Below are positions 1-8,862 of a stretch of 64,000 nt of DNA, in pieces. The stretch spans positions 62,001 to 126,000 of the forward strand of contig CACYXD010000005.1 of NCBI GenBank assembly GCA_902778255.1. Reading direction: 5' to 3'. The notes under the pieces are model-generated. The model was not told the origin of the DNA. It saw nothing but the letters and a program-made list of their open reading frames with translations, and searched no databases. Position 1 is the stretch's first letter. Every line of letters begins with the position of its first letter. Source of the stretch: an uncultured Prevotellaceae bacterium (lineage in GTDB: Bacteria > Bacteroidota > Bacteroidia > Bacteroidales > Bacteroidaceae). The position numbers and the translations under genes are program-made.

Positions 1-599
1 TTTTTGAAATCATCGTTGCGATCTACCAGAAGCGGCGTGAGCGTGGGGTTCTTGTCGTCCCAGCACCATCCCTCGCCCCATTTCAGGCTGTCCTTCATGG
101 TATTGTCAAACACGATACAGCCATTGATGCTGGTGATGCCCAGTTGCTTGATGCTGGCAGCAAACGCCTCCATATCTTCTGATGAGAAAGCAGGGTCCAT
201 GCCTCCCACGCAATAGAGGTCGCCATTGAGAGTGTGTTTCTTGATCTCGCCTGTATAATATAAAGAGGTGGTGAACTGATAATTTGTGCCCAGATAATCC
301 AAAGCGGTGATGGCCGTGAGCAGCTTCATCGTGGAGGCGGGGCGCAGCAATTGGCGCTGGTCTTTGCCGAAGAGCTGCTGGTCGTCGGTCAGGTCCCACA
401 CCATGATGCCCATCTGGGTGTAGTCCAATAATGGGTCAGACATCATGGAGTCAAGTTGTGACTGCATTTTCTGAGGCCAGGGCAGCTGGCTCTCAATGGT
501 GTCGGATATGGCGGGTAGTTCACTGACTGTCAGTTCCGTCTGTGCATAGAGGGTAGCTGACAGCAAACATATTATGCCCAAAAATAATCTTTTCATCAT
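1..599 (-). CDS. dacB: D-alanyl-D-alanine carboxypeptidase / endopeptidase, PBP4 type (peptidase S13), N-terminal part
   Basis: The reverse strand encodes a protein starting at tandem ATG codons (599 and 596) that runs off the left window edge after about 199 residues. A signal peptide (MMKRLFLGIICLLSATLYAQ) is followed by the S13 active-site motif STMK within RPASTMKLLTA, where the Ser acylates and the Lys is the general base. The Trp-rich stretch WGEGWCWDD also fits PBP4 proteins. The family trims or cleaves peptidoglycan cross-links in the periplasm. The SxN and KTG motifs would lie beyond the window and cannot be checked. It is divergent from nadB, and a TAACTTTG -7 box sits at 618-625. 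Confidence 0.85.
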   Translation of the reverse strand, partial: MMKRLFLGIICLLSATLYAQTELTVSELPAISDTIESQLPWPQKMQSQLDSMMSDPLLDYTQMGIMVWDLTDDQQLFGKDQRQLLRPASTMKLLTAITALDYLGTNYQFTTSLYYTGEIKKHTLNGDLYCVGGMDPAFSSEDMEAFAASIKQLGITSINGCIVFDNTMKDSLKWGEGWCWDDKNPTLTPLLVDRNDDFK

Positions 600-617
600 A
601 ATTGCCGAAGTTTCCTG

Positions 618-625
618 CAAAGTTA
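618..625 (-). promoter_or_regulatory. -7 promoter box TAACTTTG of dacB
   Basis: This reverse-strand match to the Bacteroidota TAnnTTTG box lies about 19 bp upstream of the dacB start. No clear -33 box is visible because the upstream DNA is a heptanucleotide repeat. Confidence 0.6.
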
Positions 626-630
626 CGAAA

Positions 631-664
631 TAATTCTTAATTCTTAATTCTTAATTCTTAATTA
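631..664. repeat. TTAATTC heptanucleotide tandem repeat
   Basis: A perfect 7-bp period (TAATTCT) repeats four times plus a partial copy, exactly between the divergent dacB and nadB -7 boxes. It occupies the place where the -33 elements should be. Confidence 0.9.
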
Positions 665-669
665 TTTTG

Positions 670-677
670 TACCTTTG
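670..677 (+). promoter_or_regulatory. -7 promoter box TACCTTTG of nadB
   Basis: This perfect TAnnTTTG box lies 20 bp before the nadB ATG at 697. It rules out the in-frame TTG at 667 as the start, since that codon would lie in the promoter. Confidence 0.75.
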
Positions 678-696
678 CACCAATAAATTGATTTGT

Positions 697-2283
697 ATGG
701 TTTACAAATATGATTTTCTGATAATCGGATCCGGCGTGGCCGGTATGAGCTATGCCTTGAAAGTAGCTCGCGCCAAGAAGGGAAAGGTATGTATGATCTG
801 TAAGACCTCGCTCGACGAGGCCAATACCTCGTTTGCGCAAGGCGGTATTGCCAGCGTGACCAATCTGGCTGTAGATAATTTCGACAAGCATATTGAGGAT
901 ACGATGATTGCCGGCGACTATATCAGCGACCGTGCAGCTGTAGAGCAGGTGGTACGCAACGCGCCTGAGCAGATCAAGGAACTGGTGGAGTGGGGCGTCA
1001 ACTTCGACCGCAAGAACGATGGTGCCTTCGACCTGCACCGTGAGGGCGGGCACTCAGAGTTCCGCATCCTGCATCATGCCGATGATACTGGTGCCGAGAT
1101 TCAGCGTGGACTGATGGCAGCGGTAAGGAACAATCCGGATATAGACATCAAGGAGAACCACTTCGCCGTAGAGATTATCACCCAGCACCATCTGGGCGCT
1201 AAGGTGACGCGCCGTACGCCTTATATCAACTGTTATGGCGCCTACGTGCTGAATCCTGAGACGGAGAAGGTGGACACCTATCTGGCTAAGGTTACCGTGA
1301 TGTGTACGGGTGGTTGCGGTGCCGTCTATCAGACCACTACCAACCCCGTCATTGCAACGGGCGATGGCGAGGCAATGGTGTATCGTGCTAAAGGAACGGT
1401 GCAGGACATGGAGTTTGTACAGTTTCATCCCACAGCTCTCTATTCTCCAGGTGAGACGCACCCTGCCTTCTTGATTACTGAGGCCATGCGTGGCTATGGT
1501 GGCATCCTGCGCTTGCCTAATGGTGAGAGCTTCATGGAGAAATACGACGATCGCCTGTCGTTGGCACCACGTGATATCGTGGCACGAGCCATAGACAAGG
1601 AGATGAAGATTCACGGACTGGACCACGTCTGTCTGGATGTGACGCATAAGGACCCTGCCGAGACGCGCAAGCATTTCCCCAATATCTATCAGAAATGTCT
1701 GTCGATGGGTATTGACATCACCACCGACTATATTCCCGTTCGTCCTGCTGCCCACTATATGTGTGGCGGTATCAAGGTTGACCTCAATGGCTGTTCGAGC
1801 ATCGAGCGCCTCTATGCCTTGGGCGAATGTTCGTGTACGGGCTTGCATGGCGGCAACCGCCTGGCGTCCAACTCTTTGATTGAGGCTGTGGTCTATGCCG
1901 ATGCGGCAGCCAAGCACTCGTTGGAGCATGTGGATCTCTACGACTTCAACGAGAAGGTGCCTGAATGGAACGATGAGGGTACGATGTCGAATGAGGAAAA
2001 AGTGCTGATAACCCAGAGTATTAAGGAGGTGGGCGAGATTATGTCCAACTATGTAGGCATCGTGCGCTCAGACCTGCGCTTGCATCGTGCTTGGGTGCGC
2101 TTGGATACGCTATATGAAGAAACCGAGAACCTCTTTAAACGCGTGAAGGCCACAAGGGATATCTGCGAACTGCGCAATATGATCAACGTGGGCTATCTCA
2201 TTACCCGCTTCGCATTGGAAAGAAAGGAGAGTCGCGGACTGCACTACACCATTGACTATCCGGCTCACGCCTATGATAAGTGA
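697..2283 (+). CDS. nadB: L-aspartate oxidase
   Basis: The 528-residue product fits L-aspartate oxidase, a cytoplasmic FAD enzyme that oxidises L-aspartate to iminoaspartate as the first step of de novo NAD synthesis (with NadA). The N-terminus carries the dinucleotide-binding motif GSGVAG. Further family features are the SFAQGGIA loop, the HPTALY segment, RGYGG and the C-terminal GGNRLASNSL FAD-contact motif, followed by the helical C-terminal domain. Length matches the family. The start at 697 is chosen because an upstream extension would overlap the TACCTTTG box. No nadA or nadC is adjacent. A bidirectional hairpin terminator follows. Confidence 0.95.
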   Translation: MVYKYDFLIIGSGVAGMSYALKVARAKKGKVCMICKTSLDEANTSFAQGGIASVTNLAVDNFDKHIEDTMIAGDYISDRAAVEQVVRNAPEQIKELVEWGVNFDRKNDGAFDLHREGGHSEFRILHHADDTGAEIQRGLMAAVRNNPDIDIKENHFAVEIITQHHLGAKVTRRTPYINCYGAYVLNPETEKVDTYLAKVTVMCTGGCGAVYQTTTNPVIATGDGEAMVYRAKGTVQDMEFVQFHPTALYSPGETHPAFLITEAMRGYGGILRLPNGESFMEKYDDRLSLAPRDIVARAIDKEMKIHGLDHVCLDVTHKDPAETRKHFPNIYQKCLSMGIDITTDYIPVRPAAHYMCGGIKVDLNGCSSIERLYALGECSCTGLHGGNRLASNSLIEAVVYADAAAKHSLEHVDLYDFNEKVPEWNDEGTMSNEEKVLITQSIKEVGEIMSNYVGIVRSDLRLHRAWVRLDTLYEETENLFKRVKATRDICELRNMINVGYLITRFALERKESRGLHYTIDYPAHAYDK

Positions 2284-2304
2284 AGAGTGAAGAGTGAAAA
2301 GTGA
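2277..2304 (+). repeat. AGAGTGA-type heptanucleotide repeat at the nadB stop
   Basis: Three heptads (AGAGTGA, AGAGTGA, AAAGTGA) follow directly after the nadB stop, and the TGA stop itself is in phase with the repeat. The purpose is unknown. Confidence 0.7.
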
Positions 2305-2310
2305 ATAGAT

Positions 2311-2351
2311 AAAAAAATAAGCGACACCGTTTTAAGTGTCGCTTATTTTTG
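2311..2351. terminator. Bidirectional intrinsic terminator between nadB and alaS
   Basis: A 13-bp stem (AAATAAGCGACAC / GTGTCGCTTATTT) encloses an 8-nt loop. An A-run precedes it and a T-run follows it, so it can end both convergent transcripts. Confidence 0.85.
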
Positions 2352-2354
2352 TTA

Positions 2355-5030
2355 TTATAGGTTTGCTAATTCTACAACCTTATTGACAGCAGCGCTGAGG
2401 CCATCAACATTCTTACCACCGGCACTTGCGTAGTGGGGCTGTCCGCCACCGCCGCCCTGAATCAGTTTGGCAGCTTCGCGTACCATCTGACCAGCATTCA
2501 GACCGTGCTCCTTCACGAGGTCATCGCTCATCATCACAGAGAGCAGAGGCTTGTCCTGGGCCTTTGTACCAACGACGCAGAGCAGGTTCTCGGGAATATG
2601 CTGACGAATCTTAAATACCAAGTCCTTGGCAGAAGCGGGATCCATAGGCAGCACGCAAGTAATGACTTTGACACCATTGATCTCGCGGGCTTTTTCAACC
2701 AACTGCTGGCAGCAACGCTCTACGGCCTGGGCTTGGAAGCCTTCGATTTCCTTCTTCATCGAATCGTGCTCCTCAACATACTTCATGATGACAGCCTGCA
2801 GATCCTTGGCGTTGTTGAAGAACGACTTCACCATCTTGATGCTGTCCTCGAGCATATAGAGCAACTCCTCGCACTCCTTGCCTGTCTTGGCCTCGATACG
2901 ACGGATACCTGCTGCCACGCTGCTCTCAGATACAATTTTGAACATACCGATGCGACCTGTGCTGCTGGCGTGAACACCACCGCAGAACTCGCAAGAGGGG
3001 CCGAAGCGAACCACACGCACCTTGTCGCCATACTTCTCGCCGAAGAGGGCGATGGCACCAAGCTTCTTGGCTTCCTCGAAAGGCATATCGCGATGCTCGT
3101 CGATATGGATGTCCTGACGGATCATATCGTTGACCATACGCTCTACCTCACGAATCTGCTCGTCGCTGACTTTCTCGAAGTGAGAGAAGTCGAAACGCAG
3201 GGTGTCAGGGCTAACGTAAGAACCCTTCTGCTCCACATGGTCGCCCAGCACCTGCTTTAAGGCATAGTCGAGCAGGTGGGTAGCGGTGTGGTTGGCAGCA
3301 GAGGCATCGCGCTTATCGGTATCCACGCAGGCCATGAACTGGGCTGTAGGATCCTTAGGCAACTGCTTCACGATATGTACGCTCTGGTTGTTCTCACGCT
3401 TGGTATCGATGATCTCGATGGTCTCGTTCTCAGAAACGAGCACGCCCAGATCGCCTACCTGACCACCCATCTCGCCATAGAACGGGGTATAGTCGAGCAC
3501 CAGCTCGTAGAACTCGTTCTTCTTCTGAGTCACCTTACGGTAGCGCAGGATATGGCATTCGTATTCAGTATAGTCGTAGCCTACGAACTGCTGCTCGGTT
3601 CCAGCGGGTAAACCGCTGGCCACGGTGACCCAGTCGCTGTTTTCTACAGCTGCGGCATTGCGGGCGCGATCCTTCTGTTTCTGCATCTCAACATTAAACT
3701 GCTCTTCGTTCACGGTAAAGCCGTTCTCGCGACAAATCAGCTCGGTAAGGTCGAGAGGGAAGCCATAGGTGTCGAACAGACGGAAAGCCTGAACACCATC
3801 CAACTCTGTCTTGCCCTCAGCCTTGAGTTGCTCCATAGCATCGTTCAGCATACCGATACCCTTTTCCAATGTGCGCAGGAAAGAGTCTTCCTCTTCTTTC
3901 ATCACCTTGGCGATGAGGGCCTGCTGAGCCTTCAACTCTGGGAAGGCATCGCCCATCTCTTCAACGAGGGTAGGCAGGAGCTTATAAAGGAAGGCTTCCT
4001 TCTGACCCAGGAAGGTGTAGGCATAGCGTACGGCACGACGCAAGATACGACGGATCACGTAACCAGCCTTGGCATTTGAGGGCAGCTGGCCATCGGCAAT
4101 AGAGAAGGCTACGGCACGCAGGTGGTCAGCGCAAACGCGCATAGCCACGTTGATATCGTCCTGCTCCTTGTTGATGGGATTCTCTGTCTCCTCTTCGAAG
4201 GTGGTATATTTCAGTCCTGTAATCTGCTGCTCGGCCTTGATGATGGGTTGGAACACGTCAGTATCGTAGTTAGAGTGCTTGCCCTGCATCATACGGACCA
4301 GACGCTCGAAGCCCATACCAGTATCAATCACATTCATAGAGAGTTTCTCAAGACTGCCGTCAGCCTTGCGGTTGAACTGCATGAACACGAGGTTCCAGAT
4401 CTCGATCACCTGTGGATCGTCCTGGTTCACCAGCTCGCGACCACTCTTACCGCTGGCCTTGCGCTGCTCGGGAGTACGAGAGTCCACGTGAATCTCTGAA
4501 CAGGGACCGCAAGGACCTGTATCGCCCATCTCCCAGAAGTTGTCGTGCTTGTTACCATTAATGATATGGTCCTCGGGCACGTGTTTTGCCCAGTATTTTG
4601 CAGCCTCGTCATCGCGAGGGATGTTTTCTTCGGGTGAACCCTCGAACACAGTAACATACAGATCCTCAGGATTCAGCTTCAGCACATCTACCAGGTATTC
4701 CCATGCCATATCGATGGCGCCCTCCTTGAAGTAGTCACCAAACGACCAGTTGCCCAGCATTTCGAACATGGTGTGGTGGTAGGTGTCGTGACCTACTTCC
4801 TCCAGGTCGTTGTGCTTACCGCTGACGCGCAGACACTTCTGAGTATCGGCACGGCGACGTGGCTCTGGGTCGCGTGTGCCCAGAATGATGTCTTTCCACT
4901 GGTTCATACCCGCGTTGGTGAACATCAGCGTGGGGTCGTCCTTGATTACCATCGGTGCAGAGGGCACGATGGCGTGCTGTTTTGACTCGAAAAACTTCTT
5001 AAACGAGTCGCGAATTTCTTTTGCAGTCAT
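2355..5030 (-). CDS. alaS: Alanyl-tRNA synthetase
   Basis: This 891-residue class II synthetase charges tRNA-Ala. The N-terminal catalytic core contains [10 protein letters not shown] and [13 protein letters not shown]. The editing domain carries the zinc-binding HTATHLL motif and the partner CEFCGGVH segment. The C-terminal domain ends in a Gly-rich [14 protein letters not shown] stretch. Length is close to the usual 870-890 residues. It is convergent with nadB and divergent from the MerR gene, with a TAATTTTG box upstream. There is nothing unusual in it. Confidence 0.97.
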   Translation of the reverse strand: MTAKEIRDSFKKFFESKQHAIVPSAPMVIKDDPTLMFTNAGMNQWKDIILGTRDPEPRRRADTQKCLRVSGKHNDLEEVGHDTYHHTMFEMLGNWSFGDYFKEGAIDMAWEYLVDVLKLNPEDLYVTVFEGSPEENIPRDDEAAKYWAKHVPEDHIINGNKHDNFWEMGDTGPCGPCSEIHVDSRTPEQRKASGKSGRELVNQDDPQVIEIWNLVFMQFNRKADGSLEKLSMNVIDTGMGFERLVRMMQGKHSNYDTDVFQPIIKAEQQITGLKYTTFEEETENPINKEQDDINVAMRVCADHLRAVAFSIADGQLPSNAKAGYVIRRILRRAVRYAYTFLGQKEAFLYKLLPTLVEEMGDAFPELKAQQALIAKVMKEEEDSFLRTLEKGIGMLNDAMEQLKAEGKTELDGVQAFRLFDTYGFPLDLTELICRENGFTVNEEQFNVEMQKQKDRARNAAAVENSDWVTVASGLPAGTEQQFVGYDYTEYECHILRYRKVTQKKNEFYELVLDYTPFYGEMGGQVGDLGVLVSENETIEIIDTKRENNQSVHIVKQLPKDPTAQFMACVDTDKRDASAANHTATHLLDYALKQVLGDHVEQKGSYVSPDTLRFDFSHFEKVSDEQIREVERMVNDMIRQDIHIDEHRDMPFEEAKKLGAIALFGEKYGDKVRVVRFGPSCEFCGGVHASSTGRIGMFKIVSESSVAAGIRRIEAKTGKECEELLYMLEDSIKMVKSFFNNAKDLQAVIMKYVEEHDSMKKEIEGFQAQAVERCCQQLVEKAREINGVKVITCVLPMDPASAKDLVFKIRQHIPENLLCVVGTKAQDKPLLSVMMSDDLVKEHGLNAGQMVREAAKLIQGGGGGQPHYASAGGKNVDGLSAAVNKVVELANL

Positions 5031-5062
5031 TATTAATGTTTGGTTATTTTCAATTTTGCGTG

Positions 5063-5070
5063 CAAAATTA
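5063..5070 (-). promoter_or_regulatory. -7 promoter box TAATTTTG of alaS
   Basis: This reverse-strand TAnnTTTG match lies about 32 bp upstream of the alaS ATG. The -33 box is not obvious. Confidence 0.6.
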
Positions 5071-5114
5071 CAAAATATTTTTCGATAAATGCTTACGAAT
5101 TAAAAATAATTTCG

Positions 5115-5122
5115 TATCTTTG
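5115..5122 (+). promoter_or_regulatory. -7 promoter box TATCTTTG of the MerR gene
   Basis: TATCTTTG lies 20 bp before the ATG at 5143. It is divergent from the alaS promoter. Confidence 0.65.
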
Positions 5123-5142
5123 CCATCAAATATAATGAGCAA

Positions 5143-5493
5143 ATGGCACTGAATCTGAATAAGAACTTAAAACTCTACTATTCCATCAAGGAAGTAGCTG
5201 AGATGTTTGGCCTGAATGAGAGCACTTTGCGCTTTTGGGAAACGGAATTTCCGTACCTCAAGCCAAAGACGGCAGGACCAAGCAAGGTGCGTCAATATAC
5301 CGAAAAGGATATTGAGCAAATCAAGTTGATTCACAATTTGGTGAAGGTGCGTGGATTTAAGCTCGCGGCAGCCAAGAAAATCATCAACTCCAATCGTGAC
5401 GGTGCTGACCGCAAAGCTGAGGCCATTACCCGACTCATGGCGGTGCGTGACGACCTGCAGGCGCTGAAGCGTCAGCTTGACGGACTACAATAA
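5143..5493 (+). CDS. MerR-family transcriptional regulator
   Basis: This 116-residue protein begins with a MerR winged helix-turn-helix: YYSIKEVAEMFGLNESTLRFWE, then the wing region, then RQYTEKDIEQIKLI (residues about 12-70). A basic linker and a C-terminal coiled-coil-like helix (about 85-115, KAEAITRLMAVRDDLQALKRQL) probably dimerise it. There is no separate effector domain and no Cys cluster, so a metal-sensing role is not supported. The target is unknown. The gene stands alone between alaS and the convergent pectinesterase gene. Confidence 0.88.
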   Translation: MALNLNKNLKLYYSIKEVAEMFGLNESTLRFWETEFPYLKPKTAGPSKVRQYTEKDIEQIKLIHNLVKVRGFKLAAAKKIINSNRDGADRKAEAITRLMAVRDDLQALKRQLDGLQ

Positions 5494-5496
5494 AAA

Positions 5497-5521
5497 AATG
5501 GCATCCCTCAAGGATGCCATT
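5497..5521. terminator. Convergent terminator hairpin after the MerR and pectinesterase genes
   Basis: A perfect 10-bp stem (AATGGCATCC / GGATGCCATT) encloses a 5-nt loop that contains the pectinesterase stop codon. A-runs on the left give a U-tract for leftward transcripts. Confidence 0.75.
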
Positions 5522-6521
5522 CATCGTTTCTTTGAAACACTTTTTCTTTTGTTATCTCTTTAGCTTCTTTCTTGGTGAGCTGATGGCTCCAGGCTACGCG
5601 TTTGTCGATGGTAGCGCCATCGCCTGTATTCTCGAACTCCAGATAGCGGGCTGTCTGCTCGCGCTCTTTCTGCCAGTGGTGCCAACCTTCGGGATGTATC
5701 TGCTTGGGCAAGGTGCAATGCATGAACAGCGTGTAGCCATAGTCGCGCCAGGGGCGACCCAAATAGACTTTCGTTACATCATCAGCTGCAGTTATCGTGC
5801 ACTGGTTGAAGATATAGCCGTAGGGGATATGCTTAGGCGTTGAGGCTGCGGTGATATAGCTGTTGGCCTTGCAATGGATGGCACATTGTTCGAACCATGC
5901 TGTTGAGGGACCAAAGATAAAGTCGGTGGTGCCTTCAATATAGCAGTGGTCAAAGTACAGGCGCGTACCTTCCATGCCAGTATAAACAGTATCTTGATTC
6001 CCCAAGAACCTGCAGTTGGTAAATATCAGACGGTCGCCTTGAGTATGCAGGGCAACAGCTTGTCCCAGTCGGGCAGCATTATTCTCGATGGTCAGGTTTT
6101 TAAACGTGATGTTGTTGGCATCAACTCTGACAGTAAAAGATCGGAAAGTGCCGAGTATAGGACGTTCACCCATGGCAATCAGTTGCTGACTTGTTTCTGC
6201 AGGCCAAAAGCTGGCATCCATCTGAAGGTTTGCATGGTCATCGTAGGTGATGATGGTTTCATCGCGACTCTCGCCACAGAGCTCAATGTTCTGCACCCAT
6301 TGTGGAATGATGAGTTTCTCTTTGTAGGTACCTTTCTTGATGTAGATTACCTTATGGTAGTCCATGAAGGCACGACATACCTCAATGGCATCGGTGATGT
6401 TGCGAAACTGGCCAGTGCCGTCGCGTGCCACGACTATCGTGTCAGGATTGTCGTAGGGCGAAGCAGCATATGTAATGCCTGCCAATAGCGCTAAAATAAT
6501 AGTTTGTAGTAGTCTGTTCAT
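5508..6521 (-). CDS. Secreted pectinesterase (carbohydrate esterase family 8)
   Basis: This 337-residue enzyme has a signal peptide (about 1-20, ending ITYAA). The pectin methylesterase signatures are in order: GQAVAL (Gln154), GNQDTVY (Gln176, Asp177), TDFIFG (Asp200) and LGRPW (Arg256). These match the catalytic Asp pair, the Arg and the oxyanion Gln residues of the family, so it should be active. It removes methyl esters from homogalacturonan, making pectin accessible to GH28 enzymes and lyases. It starts 8 bp after the RelA/SpoT stop codon, so it is probably read through from that transcript. This is an odd companion for a catabolic enzyme. Confidence 0.93.
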   Translation of the reverse strand: MNRLLQTIILALLAGITYAASPYDNPDTIVVARDGTGQFRNITDAIEVCRAFMDYHKVIYIKKGTYKEKLIIPQWVQNIELCGESRDETIITYDDHANLQMDASFWPAETSQQLIAMGERPILGTFRSFTVRVDANNITFKNLTIENNAARLGQAVALHTQGDRLIFTNCRFLGNQDTVYTGMEGTRLYFDHCYIEGTTDFIFGPSTAWFEQCAIHCKANSYITAASTPKHIPYGYIFNQCTITAADDVTKVYLGRPWRDYGYTLFMHCTLPKQIHPEGWHHWQKEREQTARYLEFENTGDGATIDKRVAWSHQLTKKEAKEITKEKVFQRNDEWHP

Positions 6522-6529
6522 AATTAGTA

Positions 6530-8818
6530 TTACATGATTTGTGATATTTCTTTCAGATCATCAACCTCCTTGAGCTTGTCGATAATCTCTGCCACATCGT
6601 CGCGGTCGTGAACGCGCAGGTCGATGATGCCATCGAAGATACCGTCTTCCGTAGTGAAGGTCAGTTTGCGTATATCGACGCTCAACTGGTTGGAAATGAC
6701 GCGCGTCACCTCGTTGACAAGTCCACGATGGTCAATGCCGCCCAGACGAATGGTTGCATCGAAGAACAGCTTCTTGTGCATATCCCATTTCACATCCAAG
6801 ATACGATTGCCGTAACTGGCTTTCAGCTTGTTGGCAACAGGACAGGTGCGCTTGTGAATCTCAATACGGTTGTGATTGTCGATATAACCCAGTGTGTCGT
6901 CACCAGGGATGGGATGGCAGCAGTCAGGGAAGATGTACTGATGGATGTTTTCTTCGTTGACGAAGATGGGCTTCTTGCGGTTGAACTTCTCAGGCACGAT
7001 GAACAGGTCTTGCTGCTCATCTTTCTTCTCTTCTTCCTTTTTGGCTTTGACAAAAGGTACGTACTTACGCCAACCGCCACCTGTGCTCTCTGTCTTCTTC
7101 TTGTTCTTGCCTTTCAGTTCGTCAACGTCTTTCTCACCGAGTAGGATGGTGTTCTCGCCGATGCCCTGAAACAGTTCCTCACGACGATGTACATCATGGA
7201 AATGACACAGACGGTCGATGACTGCTGGTGTTGACTCAAAGTTGTTTTTGGTGAGCCACTCTTCCAAGCGGTCCTCGCCTTTTTTCTGTATGTCACGGCT
7301 GGCACGGCGCAGGATAGCCTGAATCTTCGCTTTTGCCTTTGCCGTTGTCACGAAATTAATCCACGATGGCTGTACATGATGCGACTTTGATGTCAGGATC
7401 TCCACCTGATCACCACTTGCCAGTCGGTGGCTCAAGGGCACAAGCTTGTGGTTGACCTTGGCACCGATACAGTGGGAACCGAGGACGGTATGGATAGAGA
7501 AGGCGAAGTCGAGCACGGTACAGTCGGCAGGCATGGTCTTGATCTCACCTTTGGGGGTGAAGACGAAGATCTCACTGGCAAAGAGGTTCAGCTTGATGGC
7601 ATCGAGGAAGTCCATGGCATCAGGCTGTGGATCGTCCAGTATCTCCTTGATGGTGCGAAGCCATTCGTTGAGTTCTGTCTCGTCTTCAGTAATCAATTCA
7701 TCTTCATTGCCTTCCTTGTATTTCCAGTGGGCTGCCAGGCCTTGCTCTGCTATCTCGTTCATTCGGTCAGAGCGTATCTGCACTTCAATCCAGTGACCTT
7801 GTTTTGACATTAGCGTGACGTGCAGAGCCTGATAGCCATTGGCTTTCGGCTGGTTGAGCCAGTCGCGTATGCGGTCGGGATTCTTCTTGTAGATTTTTGT
7901 CAGGGCTACGTAGATATTGAAGCACTCGTTGATTTCTTCTTCACGAACTTTTGGCGTGAAGATGATACGTACGGCCAGGATATCGTAGATTTCATCGAAG
8001 GTGACGTGCTTCTTCTGCATCTTATTCCAGATGGAGTAGGGAGTCTTTACGCGTTCCTTGATTTCATACTGGAGTCCCATCTTCTGGAGAGCGTCCTCAA
8101 TAGGCTCGGTAAACTCGTCGAACGACTGGTGACGCGACACGCGTGTCTCCTCCAACTTGCGCTCAATAAAGGCATACTCCTCAGGATGCTCAAAACGGAA
8201 ACTGAGGTTTTCCAGTTCCGACTTGATGGCATAGAGTCCCAAACGGTGGGCCAGGGGTGCATAGAGGTAGAGGGTCTCGCCCGCAATCTTATATTGTTTG
8301 TTGGCAGGTTGCGACTCGAGGGTGCGCATATTGTGCAGGCGGTCGGCAATCTTGATGAGGATAACTCGGATATCCTCGCTCATGGTGAGGAGCAGCTTCT
8401 TGAAGTTCTCGGCCTGTGCCGAAGCCTGTTCACCAAAGATACCACCACTGATCTTGGTCAGTCCGTCAACAATCTGTGCAATCTTCGGACCGAACATATT
8501 CGAGATGTCCTCAACGGTATAGTCGGTATCTTCCACGACGTCGTGGAGTAGGGCAGAGCAGATACTGGTTGAACCCAGTCCTATCTCTGAGCACACAATC
8601 TGTGCTACGGCGATAGGGTGCATGATATAGGGCTCGCCCGACAGACGTCTTACGCCTTTATGGGCTTGGCGGGCAAAGTTGAAAGCCTTGGTTATCAGGT
8701 CTACTTTCTTACGGTGACGCGATTTCAGATAGTCGTTAATCAACCTTTCGTAGGCCTCATTGATCATTTTGTCGTCAGCGGCTTCCTGTTCCATCAGTTT
8801 CTTCTCTTCATCAGTCAT
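6530..8818 (-). CDS. Bifunctional (p)ppGpp synthetase/hydrolase, SpoT-like
   Basis: The 762-residue RSH protein has the full order HD hydrolase (about 45-200), synthetase (about 240-370), TGS (about 415-475) and C-terminal ACT (about 690-760). The HD signature is intact (His53, and His92-Asp93 within LLHDVVEDTDYT), so ppGpp hydrolysis is expected. The synthetase part shows IYDILAVRIIF, NGYQALHVT and EVQIRSDRMNEIAEQGLAAHWKYKE, and the charged motif is the RxRD type seen in bifunctional enzymes. A second RSH homologue at 61197-63416 lacks the HD signature. The gene sits in the par/mltD cluster and is the likely ppGpp hydrolase of the cell. Confidence 0.94.
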   Translation of the reverse strand: MTDEEKKLMEQEAADDKMINEAYERLINDYLKSRHRKKVDLITKAFNFARQAHKGVRRLSGEPYIMHPIAVAQIVCSEIGLGSTSICSALLHDVVEDTDYTVEDISNMFGPKIAQIVDGLTKISGGIFGEQASAQAENFKKLLLTMSEDIRVILIKIADRLHNMRTLESQPANKQYKIAGETLYLYAPLAHRLGLYAIKSELENLSFRFEHPEEYAFIERKLEETRVSRHQSFDEFTEPIEDALQKMGLQYEIKERVKTPYSIWNKMQKKHVTFDEIYDILAVRIIFTPKVREEEINECFNIYVALTKIYKKNPDRIRDWLNQPKANGYQALHVTLMSKQGHWIEVQIRSDRMNEIAEQGLAAHWKYKEGNEDELITEDETELNEWLRTIKEILDDPQPDAMDFLDAIKLNLFASEIFVFTPKGEIKTMPADCTVLDFAFSIHTVLGSHCIGAKVNHKLVPLSHRLASGDQVEILTSKSHHVQPSWINFVTTAKAKAKIQAILRRASRDIQKKGEDRLEEWLTKNNFESTPAVIDRLCHFHDVHRREELFQGIGENTILLGEKDVDELKGKNKKKTESTGGGWRKYVPFVKAKKEEEKKDEQQDLFIVPEKFNRKKPIFVNEENIHQYIFPDCCHPIPGDDTLGYIDNHNRIEIHKRTCPVANKLKASYGNRILDVKWDMHKKLFFDATIRLGGIDHRGLVNEVTRVISNQLSVDIRKLTFTTEDGIFDGIIDLRVHDRDDVAEIIDKLKEVDDLKEISQIM

Positions 8819-8862
8819 AAGCGTCCTCCTTATTCTCCTCCTTTAATATAATATATGTGGCG

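Noticed and set aside
1054-1929. Reverse-strand open frame opposite nadB
   Set aside because: It lies wholly within nadB, has a low-complexity His/Arg-rich translation and no motif.
7820-8551. Forward open frame opposite the RelA/SpoT gene
   Set aside because: It is a shadow of a well-supported gene with conserved HD and synthetase motifs.
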